NCBI RefSeq assembly: GCF_000003855.2
Contig: NW_003101680.1
Coordinates: 3,415,753 to 3,479,752 of the forward strand
From: Blastomyces gilchristii SLH14081
Lineage: Eukaryota; Ascomycota; Eurotiomycetes; Onygenales; Ajellomycetaceae
Direction: 5' to 3'
DNA: 64,000 nt
Shown here: one piece after another, positions 21,615 to 34,499 of the stretch
Numbering within the stretch: position 1 is the first letter of the stretch
Layout: each line of letters begins with the position of its first letter
Position numbers and translations under genes: made by a program
Notes under the pieces: generated by a model
Database searches by the model: none
What the model was told of the DNA's origin: nothing
Seen by the model: only the letters and a program-made list of their open reading frames with translations

Positions 21615-23216
21615 ATGAGTTCAAAAATACACTCAGTTAATGTGGAAAAAGATGCTTTCTCAAATACTATTTCTAAGATTGAAATTCTGAAGAGAAGAAA
21701 GAAAGAAGAAATAGAGAAATAACAAGTTCTTGAAATACAGAAACTTACAAAAGTAAGCAAGATTCTTGAAAAGCAGTGTCTGAGTGAGATAAATGAAGAA
21801 GTTCTGTTAATTCTTCATACTCAGACTAGACAACTACAGAAGATGATCAAGTTTAAACTTGGAATTTCAAACACAGTTCAAAAAACATTGAAAATTCCTA
21901 GTACAATCACTGACTTCTCATTTTATTCTTCTTTCTTCTTTTCTACTTCTTCTTCTTCTTTGAATCAGAAGAAAACATATACTCAAGCAGCTGAATCTGC
22001 TATCTCTAAACCTGTTATCTCAAAACATGCTCAAAATCCTGAGAAAACTGAGAAGAATAATGCCCATACTTCTATTGATAGAAAAGTGAAGAAAAAAATG
22101 TAAAAGAAGAAAAACTTTCAAATCTTCAGAAATAGAAGACTTATTCTCAAAGTCTTAAATCAAGATATCTTGTAAAGAAACAAGCTAAACTCAAATCTCA
22201 TTTTCAGATTCAGAAATGAAATTAATCAGCAGTTCTTTTCTCAGTTAATGACTGATATTGAAGTTTAAAAATCAGTTATAGCTTCAATTGAGTCATCCTT
22301 CTTTGAAAACTCTATTATTCTAACTACAATGTCTGAATTCAGTGCAGAATTCCTTATTCAGAATAAGAATCTCTGAAAATCAGCAGTAGAATCTTTATTA
22401 AATATAATAATTCTATCTGAGAGAGATGAAAAGTGAGACAAATTCATTCTTCATGATATTTCAGTTGAAATTTTTGAGTGTGAAGAAGAAATACTACTTC
22501 TCAAAAATGAATTAGAAGAATACAACTCTATTCAACTGAGAAAAGAGCCTGTATGACTAAATTCAATTGAGTTTAGATAAAGTAGAAGAAATGCCTCTGT
22601 TCTAGTATATACAAAGATACTTGAACAGTCAAAGATCTCTGAAGTAAGAGTAGCAGATTTGAAAATGAGAGTTCATGAATACAAAGACTCAAGAATGAAT
22701 CTCAAAGCTCAAACACAGTGTTCAAACTGTCAAAGATATGAACACTTTGCAATCTTCTGTTTCAGAGACTCAAAATATACATTCTATGCCAGAGATCACA
22801 AAACCAGTGAGCATAAATATGAAACATGCTTAAAAAGAGATGAAATATGTCAACACACTCTGCTTAAATACTCTAATTGCAAAGAAAAACATACATCTAG
22901 CTCAAAAGAATGTATATTTACTTCAAGAACTCAAAAGAACTGAAGAAAAGATGAAGCTCAAAGCAAATCTAGAACTGAAGAGAATAGTCAAGCCAGTAAA
23001 CTCACAACTGTAAGCTTAAAAAGAAGAAACTCTCAACTATCTAAATCTTCAAACTTTAATTCTTCAGCTAAATGTAAACAGAATTTGAATTCTCAAACTT
23101 CTGTTAAGATTAGAGAATTAAGAAATGACTCTGATGATAAACTAGATATAATGTAAGCAGTTGAGATTTCTACTTTTCCGAATAGTTATAATCTACTATC
23201 TGATAATAGTGATTAG
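21615..23216 (+). pseudogene. LINE ORF1 (gag-like, three CCHC knuckles), plus copy
   Basis: A single frame of 533 codons plus stop, from ATG at 21615 (MSSKIHSV) to TAG at 23214, broken by in-frame stops but with no net frameshift. It has an N-terminal Lys/Glu-rich coiled-coil stretch, a Ser/Pro-rich linker and three zinc knuckles (about 22717-22911). The second knuckle has lost Cys residues to Tyr (FYARDH in place of CxxC). ORF1 binds LINE RNA. It ends 23 nt before ORF2. Confidence 0.82.
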
Positions 23217-23239
23217 ATTCTACTCTACTCTCTTTTAGT

Positions 23240-26200
23240 ATGAATATACAATAAAAACAACAAAAAAAGTTTAAAAATTCTTCAAAAATCACATTTATTC
23301 AAAATAATGTGAATAGAAACTCAAATTGTATTTATTCTTGTCTTCAAATTACATTTGAATAAAAAGTTGATTTTATACTGCTTCAGAAGCTGAATTTTGA
23401 TGCTGAGTAAAAATATGTCATTTCTTATTCAAGCTACTACTACTTTTTATCTCAAAAGTCTGAGATAAAGTCAAGAGTAGTGATCTATGAAAGAAAGAGA
23501 TCAAGATATCAATTTAATCTAAGATTTGATATTATGTCTGACTCTGATATTCTGGTGAGTGATATTATAGATAAAGAGAATGAGTTTGATACTATACAGC
23601 TTATAAATATCTATAATGAAAAGTCATTGAAGAAAAATAATAACATCTGAACAATTAATAGAGGATTTCTGAACATAACTTTATCAAGAAACTCTATAAT
23701 TACAGAAGATTTCAATGCACATCATCTCTGATGAAATTCAGAATATAAAAGAGCAGTAAGAGCTGATAATCTGATTGAATGAATCTTTGAGTATTCAATA
23801 GATTTAGTTAACAAGTCTGATCAATAAACATTCTTTAGAAAAGACATGAAATAGAAATCTATTATAGATCTAATCTTCATATCATAAAATCTAATAGAAA
23901 AAAGCCTTGTAAACTGATTTATTAATTCAAATGAGACATCAGAATCACATCATGAGATTATTCAATTTGATATTGAACTGAGTAAGAAATAAATGAGTGA
24001 AAATTCTCTTCTCTCTAATCAGTTTCACTTTGAAAAAGCTGACTGAAAGACAGTTGAAGAAAGTATAAAACTGTTAAAATCTGAAAGACAGAGTGAGCTG
24101 TATTGAAATTCTGATCAAGATATCTCAAATGAAATGCTTGAGAATAGAGTAAAGCTCATTACATTTATTATTCTAACAAGTGTTAAAGATAATATTTTAA
24201 AGAGAAAGTCTTCTGAGTATTTAAAATCTTGATGAAATGAGAATATCACATCTAAAAGAAAACAATTGACTACTGCTAGAAGAGATTGAAAGAATGATAT
24301 AATTTCTGATAAAGAGTTCAAAGCTGTCAGAAATGAATATTTTTCAGATATTAAAAAAGCTAAAACAGACTGCTGAAATAAATTTCTTGAAGAAGCACAA
24401 GAAAAAGAAGTTTTTAAAGCTTTTAACTATACTAAAACAAGAAGTGTAGCAAAACTTCCAACCTTAGAATATGAGTTTCAGAATGAATCATATACAGCAA
24501 ACTCTTTTGAGGAAAAATGTCAAGCTTTTATAAGAACTCTCTTTCAAAACTCATCAGATTCAGATTCAGAGAAAGAGAATATATCACTTCTCAACTATAT
24601 TAATGAAAATGACTGGGAATGACCTGATCTTACTTAAGATAAATTAGAGTTAGCTATCTTCTCAAGTTCAGTTAAGACTGCTGCAGGGCCTGATTTAATT
24701 AATCACTTAATTATTCAAAATACATACTCCTACTTAAAGAAAGAATATTTTGAGCTCTTTTTCAATCTCTTGAAAAATGAATATTATTCTGAATGCTTTA
24801 GAGAAGCCACTGAAGTGATTCTTACAAAATCTAATAGAAAAACTTCAATTTTCAAGTCATATAGAGTAATATCTCTATTGAACTGTCTAGAAAAGGTTTT
24901 AGAAAAGATAATAGCTACTTAACTATCTTTTATATACTCTATCAGTAATTCTCTTTTATTCAGTGAATTAATAAGAGATAGAAAACAGTGTTCTGCAATT
25001 GACACTGTTCTCTCAGTTGTTCATAATATACAAATAACAAAGTATGAAGATCTGGTCTCAACTGCAATTTTCATTGATATAAAAGAAGCATTTGATCATG
25101 TTTCAAAGTCAAAGTTAATTCAGATATTGAAGATATTAAAACTGTCACTTTCTCTAATAAAATGAGTTAACTGTTTTATATCTAAAAGAATTATACAACT
25201 TTTCTTTGATGAAATGAAATAAGACAAGACTGAGATAAAAATAGAAGTACTGCAAGAATCTTCAATCTCACTCATTTTATTTGCAATATACACTGTATAT
25301 CTATTTAAAAATAGAAATATGAGAATAGTGCAGTCTCTGAGTTATATGAATGATATTGATCTAGTCTACAGCTCAAAAACTATCAAAGAGAATTTGAAAG
25401 TGATTGAAGAAGCTGCAAAGAAAATCTTTGTTAAAGCAGATATTAATCAAATTCAATTTGATATAAATAAAACTGAGTTAATTCATTTCTTTTCTAGATT
25501 CAATGAGAAAGAACTATCTCTAACTCCTTTAAATAGAGAGATTAAACTCAGTGTAAATGTCAAATGATTAGGAGTATGATTAAACTTCAAGTTGACTTTT
25601 AAATATCACATTTAACAAAGTACTGTCAAGACAGAAAGACTATTGAACAACATAATCAGACTATTAAATACAGAGAGAGGTCTATTCTTCCAGGCTATGA
25701 GACAGTTATATATAGCCTGTATTATATCAGTAGCTGATTATGAAGTTCAAGTTTGATGAAATAATCAAGAGAATTTCACTGAACTCTTTCAAAGTCTGTA
25801 AAACAGAGCCTTGAGAAGAATTCTGAGAGTATTCAAATCATCTTCTATTAGAGTAATGAAAATTGAAGCTTCAATTCCTTCTCCTGCTATTAGATTTGAA
25901 AAGACCTGTATGAACTATACTCTGAGAGTTATAAAGATGAGCTTAAATCATATAATCAGAGAAAGAGTCTCTTCTTCATTTCTATTAATTAACTCTGAAA
26001 ATGAACTGGATTGGAATAGATTTCTTGATTGAAATGAAAATAATTCTTCAAAGAAAATGTCTTCTCAACTGTACAGACTATGCTCTCTGATTAAAAATCA
26101 ATTTTCTTCTTTAAATATTGAAAAAGTTGATTATGAGAAGTTATCTCTCTGAAGAGAAAAGCTTGAATCTCTTATAGACTTATAAATAAGTGAACTATTA

Positions 26201-27196
26201 AAAGAGAAAGAATATAAACAGTATTTGAAGAGAATTTCTACAATCAATATAAAAGACTCTATTCTGATTTATTCAGATGACTTAAAAAATGAGAATTTGA
26301 ATAGATTAGGCACAGACATTGCTTATACTGAAGATAATATTAATTTTATCTCAGATTTCTGAAATCTAGACTGTGAATCTGAAGTCTTTGATGCTGAACT
26401 ATTTACAATAGTGAAAGCTTTCAAACTCATTGAAATAAAATCTCATAAAAGAGAAAATAGTTTGAAAGAGGTATGAATATTCTCTGATAGTCAAGCTGCT
26501 TTAAAAAGACTTAGAAATAGTCAGATTCATAATGATCAAATGAATCTTGAACTGATCTTAAACTCTGTTTTGAAAATTCAAAAGAGAAGAATATCAAAGC
26601 TGATAATTCATCTGCACTGAGTTCCTGCTCATATGAATATTCATGATAATGAATTAGCTGATTCAGCTGCAAAAAAGAGTGCAGAATTAAGCAGATCTAT
26701 TCAAAAAATTATGTTCTGATCTTTTATAAAGAGAAAAATAAAAGAATCTTATTTAGATAAGTGAAATAAAAGCTGACAGAAACAAAAGAAGAGTATATAT
26801 TATTCAAGATTTAAAATAAAACTCAAGTGAAAATCTTGTTTAATTAAATGTAAAAAGAAAATATTCTCATCTATAATACAGCTGAAACTAGAACATGACT
26901 ATTTCAAATCTTATATATAAAGATTTGATGATAGATTTGACTCAATAGAATGCTTATTCTGTAATGCAAATGAGAATTCTGAGTATATTATAATACACTG
27001 TGTATTATATAATAGTCTCAGAGTCAGATTGAAACAGAAGTATAATCTAAATCAATTAAATATGAGATTCTTATTCTCAACTGAGACAGGAATTAAATAC
27101 TTAATAGACTTTCTATCAGAAACTCAAGCAGCTACAAGAAAATGACTAAATTCAGAATTATCTGAATATGAAGAGAAGGAAATCAATCAGATATAG
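23240..27196 (+). pseudogene. LINE ORF2 (endonuclease, RT, RNase H), plus copy
   Basis: One frame of 1318 codons plus stop with many TGA/TAA/TAG but no net frameshift. It has an endonuclease-like domain (ITEDFNAHH about 23700; SIIDLIFIS about 23855), then RT: KTAAGPDLINH (about 24676), YRVISLLNCLEKVLEK (about 24860), IKEAFDHVS (about 25080) and Y-M-N-D at 25343-25354 replacing (Y/F)xDD. RNase H is at about 26260-26680 (YSDDLK, DAELF, FSDSQAALKRL, NELADSAAKK), followed by a C-terminal Cys motif near 26955. It would nick DNA and reverse-transcribe LINE RNA. Confidence 0.85.
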
Positions 27197-27500
27197 TCTG
27201 TTAAAACAGCTATATACTATCTTTTAATAATTTGTTTTGTTACAGTCTCTCTTTATTTTATCTTTTTCTTTTAATTCCTTTCTATCTATCTATTTAATAT
27301 GTCTATCTTTAAGACTGTGTTCTCTTTTCCTTTATCATCATATTATCAAATGATTTCAAAGTATCAGAAGATGTTAAAACACTGCATTTACAAACAGTTT
27401 TGTATTCTGAGCTGGAATTTTCTGATTTTGCATATCTGAAATTGATGAATGTATAATAGTTAACTTTACAGATATAGGAAAAACCCTGAGAACTAACAAG

Positions 27501-27600
27501 NNNNNNNNNNNNNNNNNNNNNNNNNNNNNNNNNNNNNNNNNNNNNNNNNNNNNNNNNNNNNNNNNNNNNNNNNNNNNNNNNNNNNNNNNNNNNNNNNNNN
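27501..27600. other. Assembly gap (100 N)
   Basis: Exactly 100 N, so probably a placeholder of unknown size. Its left edge falls within the LINE 3' hairpin and its right edge within a hAT MITE. It may hide the LINE tail, a target duplication, the MITE C1 5' end and the first nine bases of MITE C3. Confidence 0.99.
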
Positions 27601-27978
27601 TCTCTACTCTTGTCACATTTTCCGATGAGATCATGATTTTCGCTTCTCAAATTTAAATTATTTCTTATTGCTTTAGATGACTTTCAATCTCATTTAAGTG
27701 TCACTAAAAAGTGTTACTTTTTAAAAAATTAAAAATAGTCTAAAGAAACCCTTAAAATGTCTAAAAATAGTAACTTTATGTCAAGAATGAGACTAAATAA
27801 AACCAAATGAAATCACTTTCTCATTTTTTTCAAGTTATGGTTTTATTTTAAGATCTCATATATAGTCACTTTGCATGTTTTTTTAATGACTAGTCCCAGC
27901 GGGATTCATGCTAAGAAATGTATGGGACCAGACCAAATAGAATCAAACATGAAATTCATGGTTTCAGCGGTCAGTCTA
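27601..27978 (-). mobile_element. hAT MITE copy C1 (truncated by gap)
   Basis: Matches 32322-32699, the corresponding end of MITE copy B, and ends GGTCAGTCTA at 27978. The other end is in the N run. It is followed by TATGTAAC, the 8-bp site shared with copy C2. Confidence 0.88.
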
Positions 27979-28498
27979 TATGTAACTAGACTGACCGTGT
28001 GACCGTGTCTGCGACCAGGACCAGATTTTTTGATAGTCTTATTACCATTTCAATCAATCTCATTACATGGTTTTAACATTAGATAGTAGTCTCATACTGT
28101 TTCAGTAAGACACTGTCTACTCTTGTCACATTTTTCAAATGAGACCATGATTTTTACTTCTCAATTTAAATTATTTTTATTGCTTTAAATGACTTTAACT
28201 CTCATTTGAGCATTATCAAAAAGTGTTACTTTTTAAAAAATTAAAAATAGTCTAAAAGAAACCTTAAAATGTCTAAAAATAGTAACTTTATATCAAGAAT
28301 GAGACTAAATGAGATTAAATGAGATCACTTTCTCATTTTTTTCAAGTCATGGTTTCATTTTAAGATCTGATATATAGTCACTTTACATGTTTTTTTAATG
28401 ACTAGTCTCAGCAGAATTCACACCAAGAAATGTATGAGACTAGATCAAATAGAACTAAATATGAAATTCATGATCTCAGTTATCAGTCTATATGTGAC
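27979..28498. repeat. 8-bp target duplication around MITE C2
   Basis: TATGTAAC (27979-27986) and TATGTGAC (28491-28498) flank copy C2. Both correspond to CGTGTGAC, positions 10-17 of the MITE itself (compare 32203-32210), after C-to-T and G-to-A changes. The target is thus the subterminal region of a pre-existing MITE (C3). Confidence 0.8.
27987..28490 (-). mobile_element. hAT MITE copy C2
   Basis: 504 bp, starting TAGACTGACCG and ending TATCAGTCTA; end-to-end match to copies A and B (506 bp), more mutated than either. It is inserted, like C1, at the same 8-bp target within MITE C3. No coding capacity; the frames 28398-28580 and 28445-28651 are chance. Confidence 0.9.
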
Positions 28499-28541
28499 TG
28501 TGTCTGAGACCAGGACCAGATTTTTTGATAGTCTCATTATC
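28491..28541 (-). mobile_element. hAT MITE copy C3, left piece
   Basis: The first part of a MITE that lacks its outer nine bases here (these should lie left of C1, in the gap). It stops at 28541 where a complete chromovirus begins, and it resumes at 34838. Left piece 51 bp plus right piece 446 bp plus nine missing bases equals 506, the family length. Confidence 0.88.
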
Positions 28542-28874
28542 TGTAAGAGGCCTACATCAAATAGATCAGTATTATATTGATAGGTCTTATATAACAAAGA
28601 TAAAAATGTTAAAGAAGAAAAGAAAGAGAAAGTGTGAGAATCAGCAATCAAGATGAATATTTATACACATATGTGATGGTGTACACAGTGAAGCTTCGGG
28701 GTGGAAGAATATACATGCATTCATAGCAGCCGAGGATCAGCAATCAGAAATGACTGAGAATCAGAGCATACATTACACGCGTTCATAGTGGCTGAGGATC
28801 AGCAATCAGAAATAAAAGAATCTATGAAGTGTAATGAAATAGTCTATATGATTGATTGGGCGCAGCCCGCCACA
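28542..28874 (-). repeat. Chromo-1 3' LTR (copy 3)
   Basis: 333 bp; plus strand reads TGTAAGAGGCCTACATC at the left and CAGCCCGCCACA at the right, so in element orientation it is TGTGGCGGGC...TTACA. Pol's TAA stop (28875-28877 on plus) directly abuts it. Confidence 0.94.
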
Positions 28875-31800
28875 TTAGTCCCTCTCTTTCAGAAGCAGTT
28901 CTCATCAGTCAAGAACTGCTGTTTCAGATAATACAGAACTCAGAGTTCAAATCAGTTGATCATAGCTAACTCATTTCATAAAATATTATCAGCTGTGACT
29001 GTGAGATCTCTTATCAAGAATATTCTCAATCTTTCACTCAAGCTCATTATCTTCTTCTATGATGTCTGGTGACTGTCAGTCAGAAGTTAGCTGAGAAGAA
29101 AATGAATCAGTGACAGTATGACAGAACAAGCTTGTATAAAATATATTATGAATCTCTGATGATGTGTTAAGACAGTAGTTATAACTATTTAGAACTTCTA
29201 TTACTTTATATCTAATATGATAGTAATCTAGTGTATGAGATGAATATATGATTTATATATTTTTAAGAGTCAATTATATCAGATCTTCTATCTTATATTA
29301 TTCAGTGAGATCTTAGTAAACATTAATTTGATTCTCTTAATCTTGTTTTACAGTTGTCATGAAGATCTCTGCTCAATCACAGATATCTCAGAGCTTTATT
29401 ATTATATTATCAGTGATCTGAATCAGACTGCAGAGATTCAGTGTAAACTGTGTAATCTCTAGAAGATTCAACACTTTCATGTGATATTTATATGTAAGAA
29501 AGAACAGACTTATATCTGTTAAAATAACATCTCAACTGTTGATAGTAATCTCTGTATATAGAAGAAGATTATATCAATCATCTTATAAGTGATTACAGAA
29601 CTTATAAAGATAATTCTTTATAATCTGAATTATTCATTCTCATGTATTATCAGTCTCAGAGTGATAGATAGTTGATAGATAGTATATAATCTTGAGAACT
29701 GGACAGATTCTAGTTTAGAGAGTACTCATGAATTGACAGCTCTGATCTAATACTATGAATCTCAGTAATTCATTCATTTGATAGAATAGACTCTATAGAA
29801 AAGCTTTAGTGACTTATTCAGTATTCATCTTATTATAAGATTTCAATATTACATCTTTACTCAATTAATTCACAATAATCAGAATGTTTCTACAACTCTT
29901 ACTCTCAGATAGATTGACAGCAAAGTCAATCACTATATCTTATCAGATTCTATCAGAAATATTAAGTAATTTCAGTAGATCTTTTCTACAGTTCTTTTAT
30001 AAGATAATGAAAGAATAGTAGTTATAGTTTCAGACAAAGTATCTGATACTGTTTAATATCTCAGATTAATAGAACTCTCAGAAGATCATTCTATACAGTT
30101 ATTCACAGTCTGAATAATCAGTTATACACAAATCATGAATCTCTTGCATTATTCAAGTGTATAAGGATTTGAAGTGAGAGACTCAGTGTCATTTATGAAA
30201 TCATAGAGCATTATTATCATTGATTGAATATTCTGAGATGTTAGTTCTTACATATAATTCTGAAAGAAATTAAGATGCTTCTTGTTATACTGCTGCAGTG
30301 AGTGCTTGAAGAAGTTCATCAGTTTAAGCTGTCATATATCATAGCTCATCTAATGTAGATTCAGAAGAAGTTAAGATATCAGTGACAGTTCTAATCAGAG
30401 AAGTATGTATAGTGCTGTGAGCTGTTTTATCTTGATCAACTAGTATCTTCAGATTCAAGAGTCAGTGCTCTCAGTTCATTCAGTGAGTATCTGTTATGTC
30501 AGATAATATACTCTGCTCTCATTATAAGAGAGCATCTGTCATTGAGTTCTGACTGCCAGAATGATAGTGTATTATAAAATGAAAGTAGTTTAAGAACTCA
30601 GATTATCATATCTGTTGTTCAGTAAGTTTACAGATAGTTATAAAGTATTTAAGATTCTTATAATCTATAACTATCTCAAATTCAGAGATACTTCAGAGTT
30701 CAGAGTCTTATTCTTCTAAACAGTGTACAATTATAAGAAGTTTCTTATTATAGATCTCATAATTATATTCAGCAGAACTCAGTTTCTTAGACATGAAGAT
30801 ACATAATTATAGAATATCTTCATCATTATATTACAATATTACTTCTTCTATTATATAGTCAGAGAAATCAGTTTCAATAACTGTCTTATAATCAGAATTA
30901 AATGTTATCAGCAGAGAGATATTAATAAATATCTTCTTCATCTGTGTAAATGCAGCTTCAGTGTTCACTGATTATTAAAATACTAAGTCTTTCTTAGTGA
31001 GATCTGTAAGTAATCTTGTGATATCTGAGAAGTTTTGTATAAATCACTAATAGAAGTTAGTAAATCTGATAAAGCTTTATATATCTTTCACAGTACACAG
31101 AGCTTCTTATTCAAGAATAATGAAGACTTTCTCAGAATTCATTTGAATCTTCTTATCAGCTTCTATAATAAAACTCAGATACTTAATACTCTTGACTTTA
31201 AAATCACACTTATTAATATCTATCAGTAGTTCTACTTCTTATAGTCATTGTAATATCTTTCACACATATTCTTGATATTCTTTTCTGAATTTATCAGTAA
31301 AGATGAGAATGTCATCTAGATAAGTAGATACAAACTTATTAAGAAAATCTCAGAGTATTCAGTTGATATACTTCTGAAATGTACTGAGAGTATTAGTCAG
31401 TTCAAAGAGTGTAACTATTTATTCAAAGAGATTATAATATGTTCAGAATGCTGTAAGTCATTTATCTTCTTCAGTAATACAAATCTTATGAAATGCAGTG
31501 ATGATATCTAGTTTTATAAATCATTGAGCTCACTCAATTCATGCTAGAGTTTCATTGATGAGAGATAAGAGATATTGATCTTTCTTTGTCAATCTGTTCA
31601 GATCTTAATAGTTCACACAGAATCAAAGTTCTTTATCTGATTTCTTTGCAAAGAGAATAGGGGCTGCAGCAGAAGAGTTACTAATATATATGAATTCTTT
31701 ATTCAACAGATCATTGAGTATCTTTTGAAGAAGAAGAAGTTCATCTCAAGACATATTATAAAGAGGGCCTCATAACAGTTCAGAGTTCTTATCATTCTTT

Positions 31801-33003
31801 TTCTCTAACTTGATACTATGATTCACTTCAGAACCTCATAAGAGAGGTATGTTTATAATATTATCTTGTAAGAAGACATCTAGATATTCATGATATTATT
31901 GAGAGAGTTTTGTATCAGAATCTGTTATTATAATACAGAATAACTTTTCTAGAGTCTTTTTAATATCAGTCAGACTGATAGAATAGATTGATACATGATT
32001 CTGCTATCAGTGAACTTATCAGTAACTCTGTCAGTGATTTTAATAATGACTTCTTTTTCAGAGTATTTTATAAGTGTTGACAGAGATCTGTGTAAGATTC
32101 ATAGTCTTGTGAATATTATCTTCATGAATTCTATCATTATTAGAGAATATCAAGCTTCTGTTTTAAGCATTTAGCAAGATGCCTTGTTCAGATTAGACTG
32201 ACCGTGTGACCGTGTCTGGGACCAGGACCAGATTTTTTGATAGTCTCATTACCAATTCGACTGATCCCATTACACGGTTTTAACATTAGATAGTAGTCCC
32301 ATACTGTCCCAGTGGGACTTACTGTCTACTCTTGTCACATTTTCCAAATGAGACCATGATTTCCACTTCTCAATTTAAATTATTTTTATTGCTTTAAATG
32401 ACTTTAAATCTCATTTGAGTGTTATCAAAAAGCATTACTTTTTAAAAAATTAAAAATAGTCTAAAAAAAACCTTAAAATGTCTAAAAATAGTAACTTTAT
32501 GCCAAGAATGGGACTAAATGAGACCAAATGGGACCACTTTCTCATTTTTTTCAAGTCATGATTCCATTTTAAGATCTGATATATAGTCACTTTACATGTT
32601 TTTTTGATAGCCAGTCCCAGCGGGATTCACGCCAAGAAATGTATGAGACCAGACCAAATGAGATCAAATGTGAAATTCATGGTTCCGGCGGCCAGTCTAG
32701 TTCAGATAGTCAGACAAGTTCTAACATAAGATTATAATCAAGATTATCAACTTCATATGTATAGATATTTTCACATTAATGTTCTCTCATATCTATGTTT
32801 AGTTTCATCATGTAACAGGTACAAACATTCTTCAGATTATCAAATTCTGCAAGAAGTTGAGATTTTGATAAAGAAATACACTGAAGATTATAATATCTTA
32901 TAACTGAAGATTTTATCATTGTATAGTAACATAGATCACTGTCTATCATGACTTTCATATTATATATATTATCAATTACAGTAGATATAAGAATTGCATT
33001 CAT
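28875..33003 (-). pseudogene. Chromo-1 pol (copy 3), split by MITE B
   Basis: From ATG at 33003 to TAA at 28875. Without MITE B and one duplication it is 3615 nt, 1204 codons plus stop, with no net frameshift. The protease motif at 32935-32943 reads Asp-Ser-Asp (expected Asp-Ser-Gly). The RT motif at 31311-31322 is intact Y-L-D-D, the only such copy in the window. RNase H is near 30850, integrase about 29200-30250 and the chromodomain about 28880-29050. Many TGA/TAA codons remain. Gag precedes it in another frame (-1), as in elements using ribosomal frameshifting. Confidence 0.85.
32194..32699 (-). mobile_element. hAT MITE, copy B
   Basis: 506 bp, TAGACTGACCG...CGGCCAGTCTA, flanked by a perfect 8-bp duplication GTTCAGAT (32186-32193 and 32700-32707). 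The paralogous chromovirus at 48198-48215 has the uninterrupted site. Inserted in pol after the protease. It still has many CC and GG dinucleotides, so it is less mutated than its host element. Confidence 0.95.
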
Positions 33004-33071
33004 TATTATCTTCTTTTCAAATCATTGTCATCTGACCTCTTCAAGCTTCTATTTATAAATTTGAACAGAAG

Positions 33072-34169
33072 CTAATCTTTTTTCTGTTTTACTGAGACAT
33101 TCTTATAGATATTCTCTGAATCTTTCTCTAATGTAATGTGGTTGACGCGGACAGGCGCTGATCTTTCTCTTGAGTGTGAAGACACATAGATTGATCAGTA
33201 GTTGAAAGCAATATATTCTGATCAGTTACAGTTGATGCACACTTCACATTGACATCAATCAGTGACTTCTTCAGAAGTGATCCCAGGAACTCAGAAGCCT
33301 GTTCAGGCAGCAGAAACTCTTGCTTATGTGTAGACATTTGAGTCTACTCAATCTATGACATCTGCATCATTGTTATTCTTCAGTGCAGATGTGTGAGTGA
33401 CTGAGTTATTTCTCAGTACAGATGTGTAAGTGTAATGTCTTCTATCACTGTTCTGTATACTCTTGAGCTTGGTAAGACAGTCATTCAATGTCTGAAGCTG
33501 TGTGCAGAAGTCTTCATAAGTCTGGTCTTTATCTACACTTACAAGAGTCTGTAAGAGTTCAAAAGTTAATATCTCCTTAAGCATGCTAATCTTCATTCAA
33601 TTCTCTTAAGATTGATCACCTGCTTCTAAAATCTTAGTGTTGAAGTCAGAGATAAATGTTGTAAGAGAAGTGTTTCTCTGTCAGACACTCTGTAATCAAT
33701 CTAATACTTTCTGTTATATGACAGTGTCTTAGAACAGAATATCAAGATATCTTATAATATTATCAGACATTTATAACACTGATTCACATGCTTTCATTCA
33801 TAAATAAAACTTCTGTTTCATGTGATCTTTCAATTGTTCATTAATATATCAATCTTGATTGATTAATAAACTAATGAAATCTTCATCTATACTCAGTTTC
33901 ATGAGCATTTCCATTCTTTATGATGAGTAGAGAGTGAGATTGAAAGCATTAAAATATGTAGAGGTATCTAAGCATTCTTTCAGTGCTTTTATATTTGATT
34001 CTGTGAATGTTGAAATTGCATGAGTTAATTATTAAATCTCTTTATATTGAAGGTGTTGAGTTGCATGCATATCAGCTATTTGTTATTATTGTAATTTCAA
34101 TATTACTCAGAGTCACTGTGATATCATGTCTATACTCATGTTTAAGAGTTCTATATTATCATTAGACAT
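33072..34169 (-). pseudogene. Chromo-1 gag (copy 3)
   Basis: 366-codon frame (including stop) from ATG at 34169 (MSNDNIELLNMS) to TAG at 33072-33074; the TAG is shared with the fourth copy. Open stretch 33348-33596 reads LTFELLQTLVSVDKDQTYEDFCTQL. The zinc knuckle region (about 33235-33275) has lost Cys and His relative to the intact CINCNWSEHIIFNC-type motif of the copy at 47647. Gag would package element RNA. Stops make it inactive. Confidence 0.75.
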
Positions 34170-34499
34170 GATTATATCAATCATCAGATATGTAATATCT
34201 ATGAAATCTGAAGAAGTGTAATTGTATTCTCATATGTCTGAGTGTCAGAACTCTCAGATCTTTCACTGACATTCTCTTATAAGATCTTATTCTCTTTGTA
34301 AGATCTTGTTATGAGATCAGAGTGACTGATAAGCAAGCTTCTATCTGAGAACTCAGTGTCTACTTAACAGTTTGACTGTTTCTCTATTTCTTACACATTG
34401 TTATGCATTCAAATATCTCTCAATGAATAATCATTTCTAATGAGAAGATGATGTGTGAATAATTATTTTCTAATAAGAAGACAATGAACATTTTTATAG

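Larger units (their letters stand above)
19935..27500 (+). mobile_element. Tad1/I-like LINE, plus-strand copy, nearly full length
   Basis: 5' UTR with about 155-bp repeats, ORF1 (21615-23216), ORF2 (23240-27196) and 3' UTR, cut by the N run at 27501 inside the 3' hairpin. It aligns with the minus-strand copy at 38954-46565. A 33-nt piece of ORF2 sequence (19935-19967) sits directly before the 5' UTR. No target duplication can be checked because the 3' end is missing. ORF2 with RNase H and ORF1 with CCHC knuckles match the Tad1/I groups of fungal LINEs. Confidence 0.9.
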
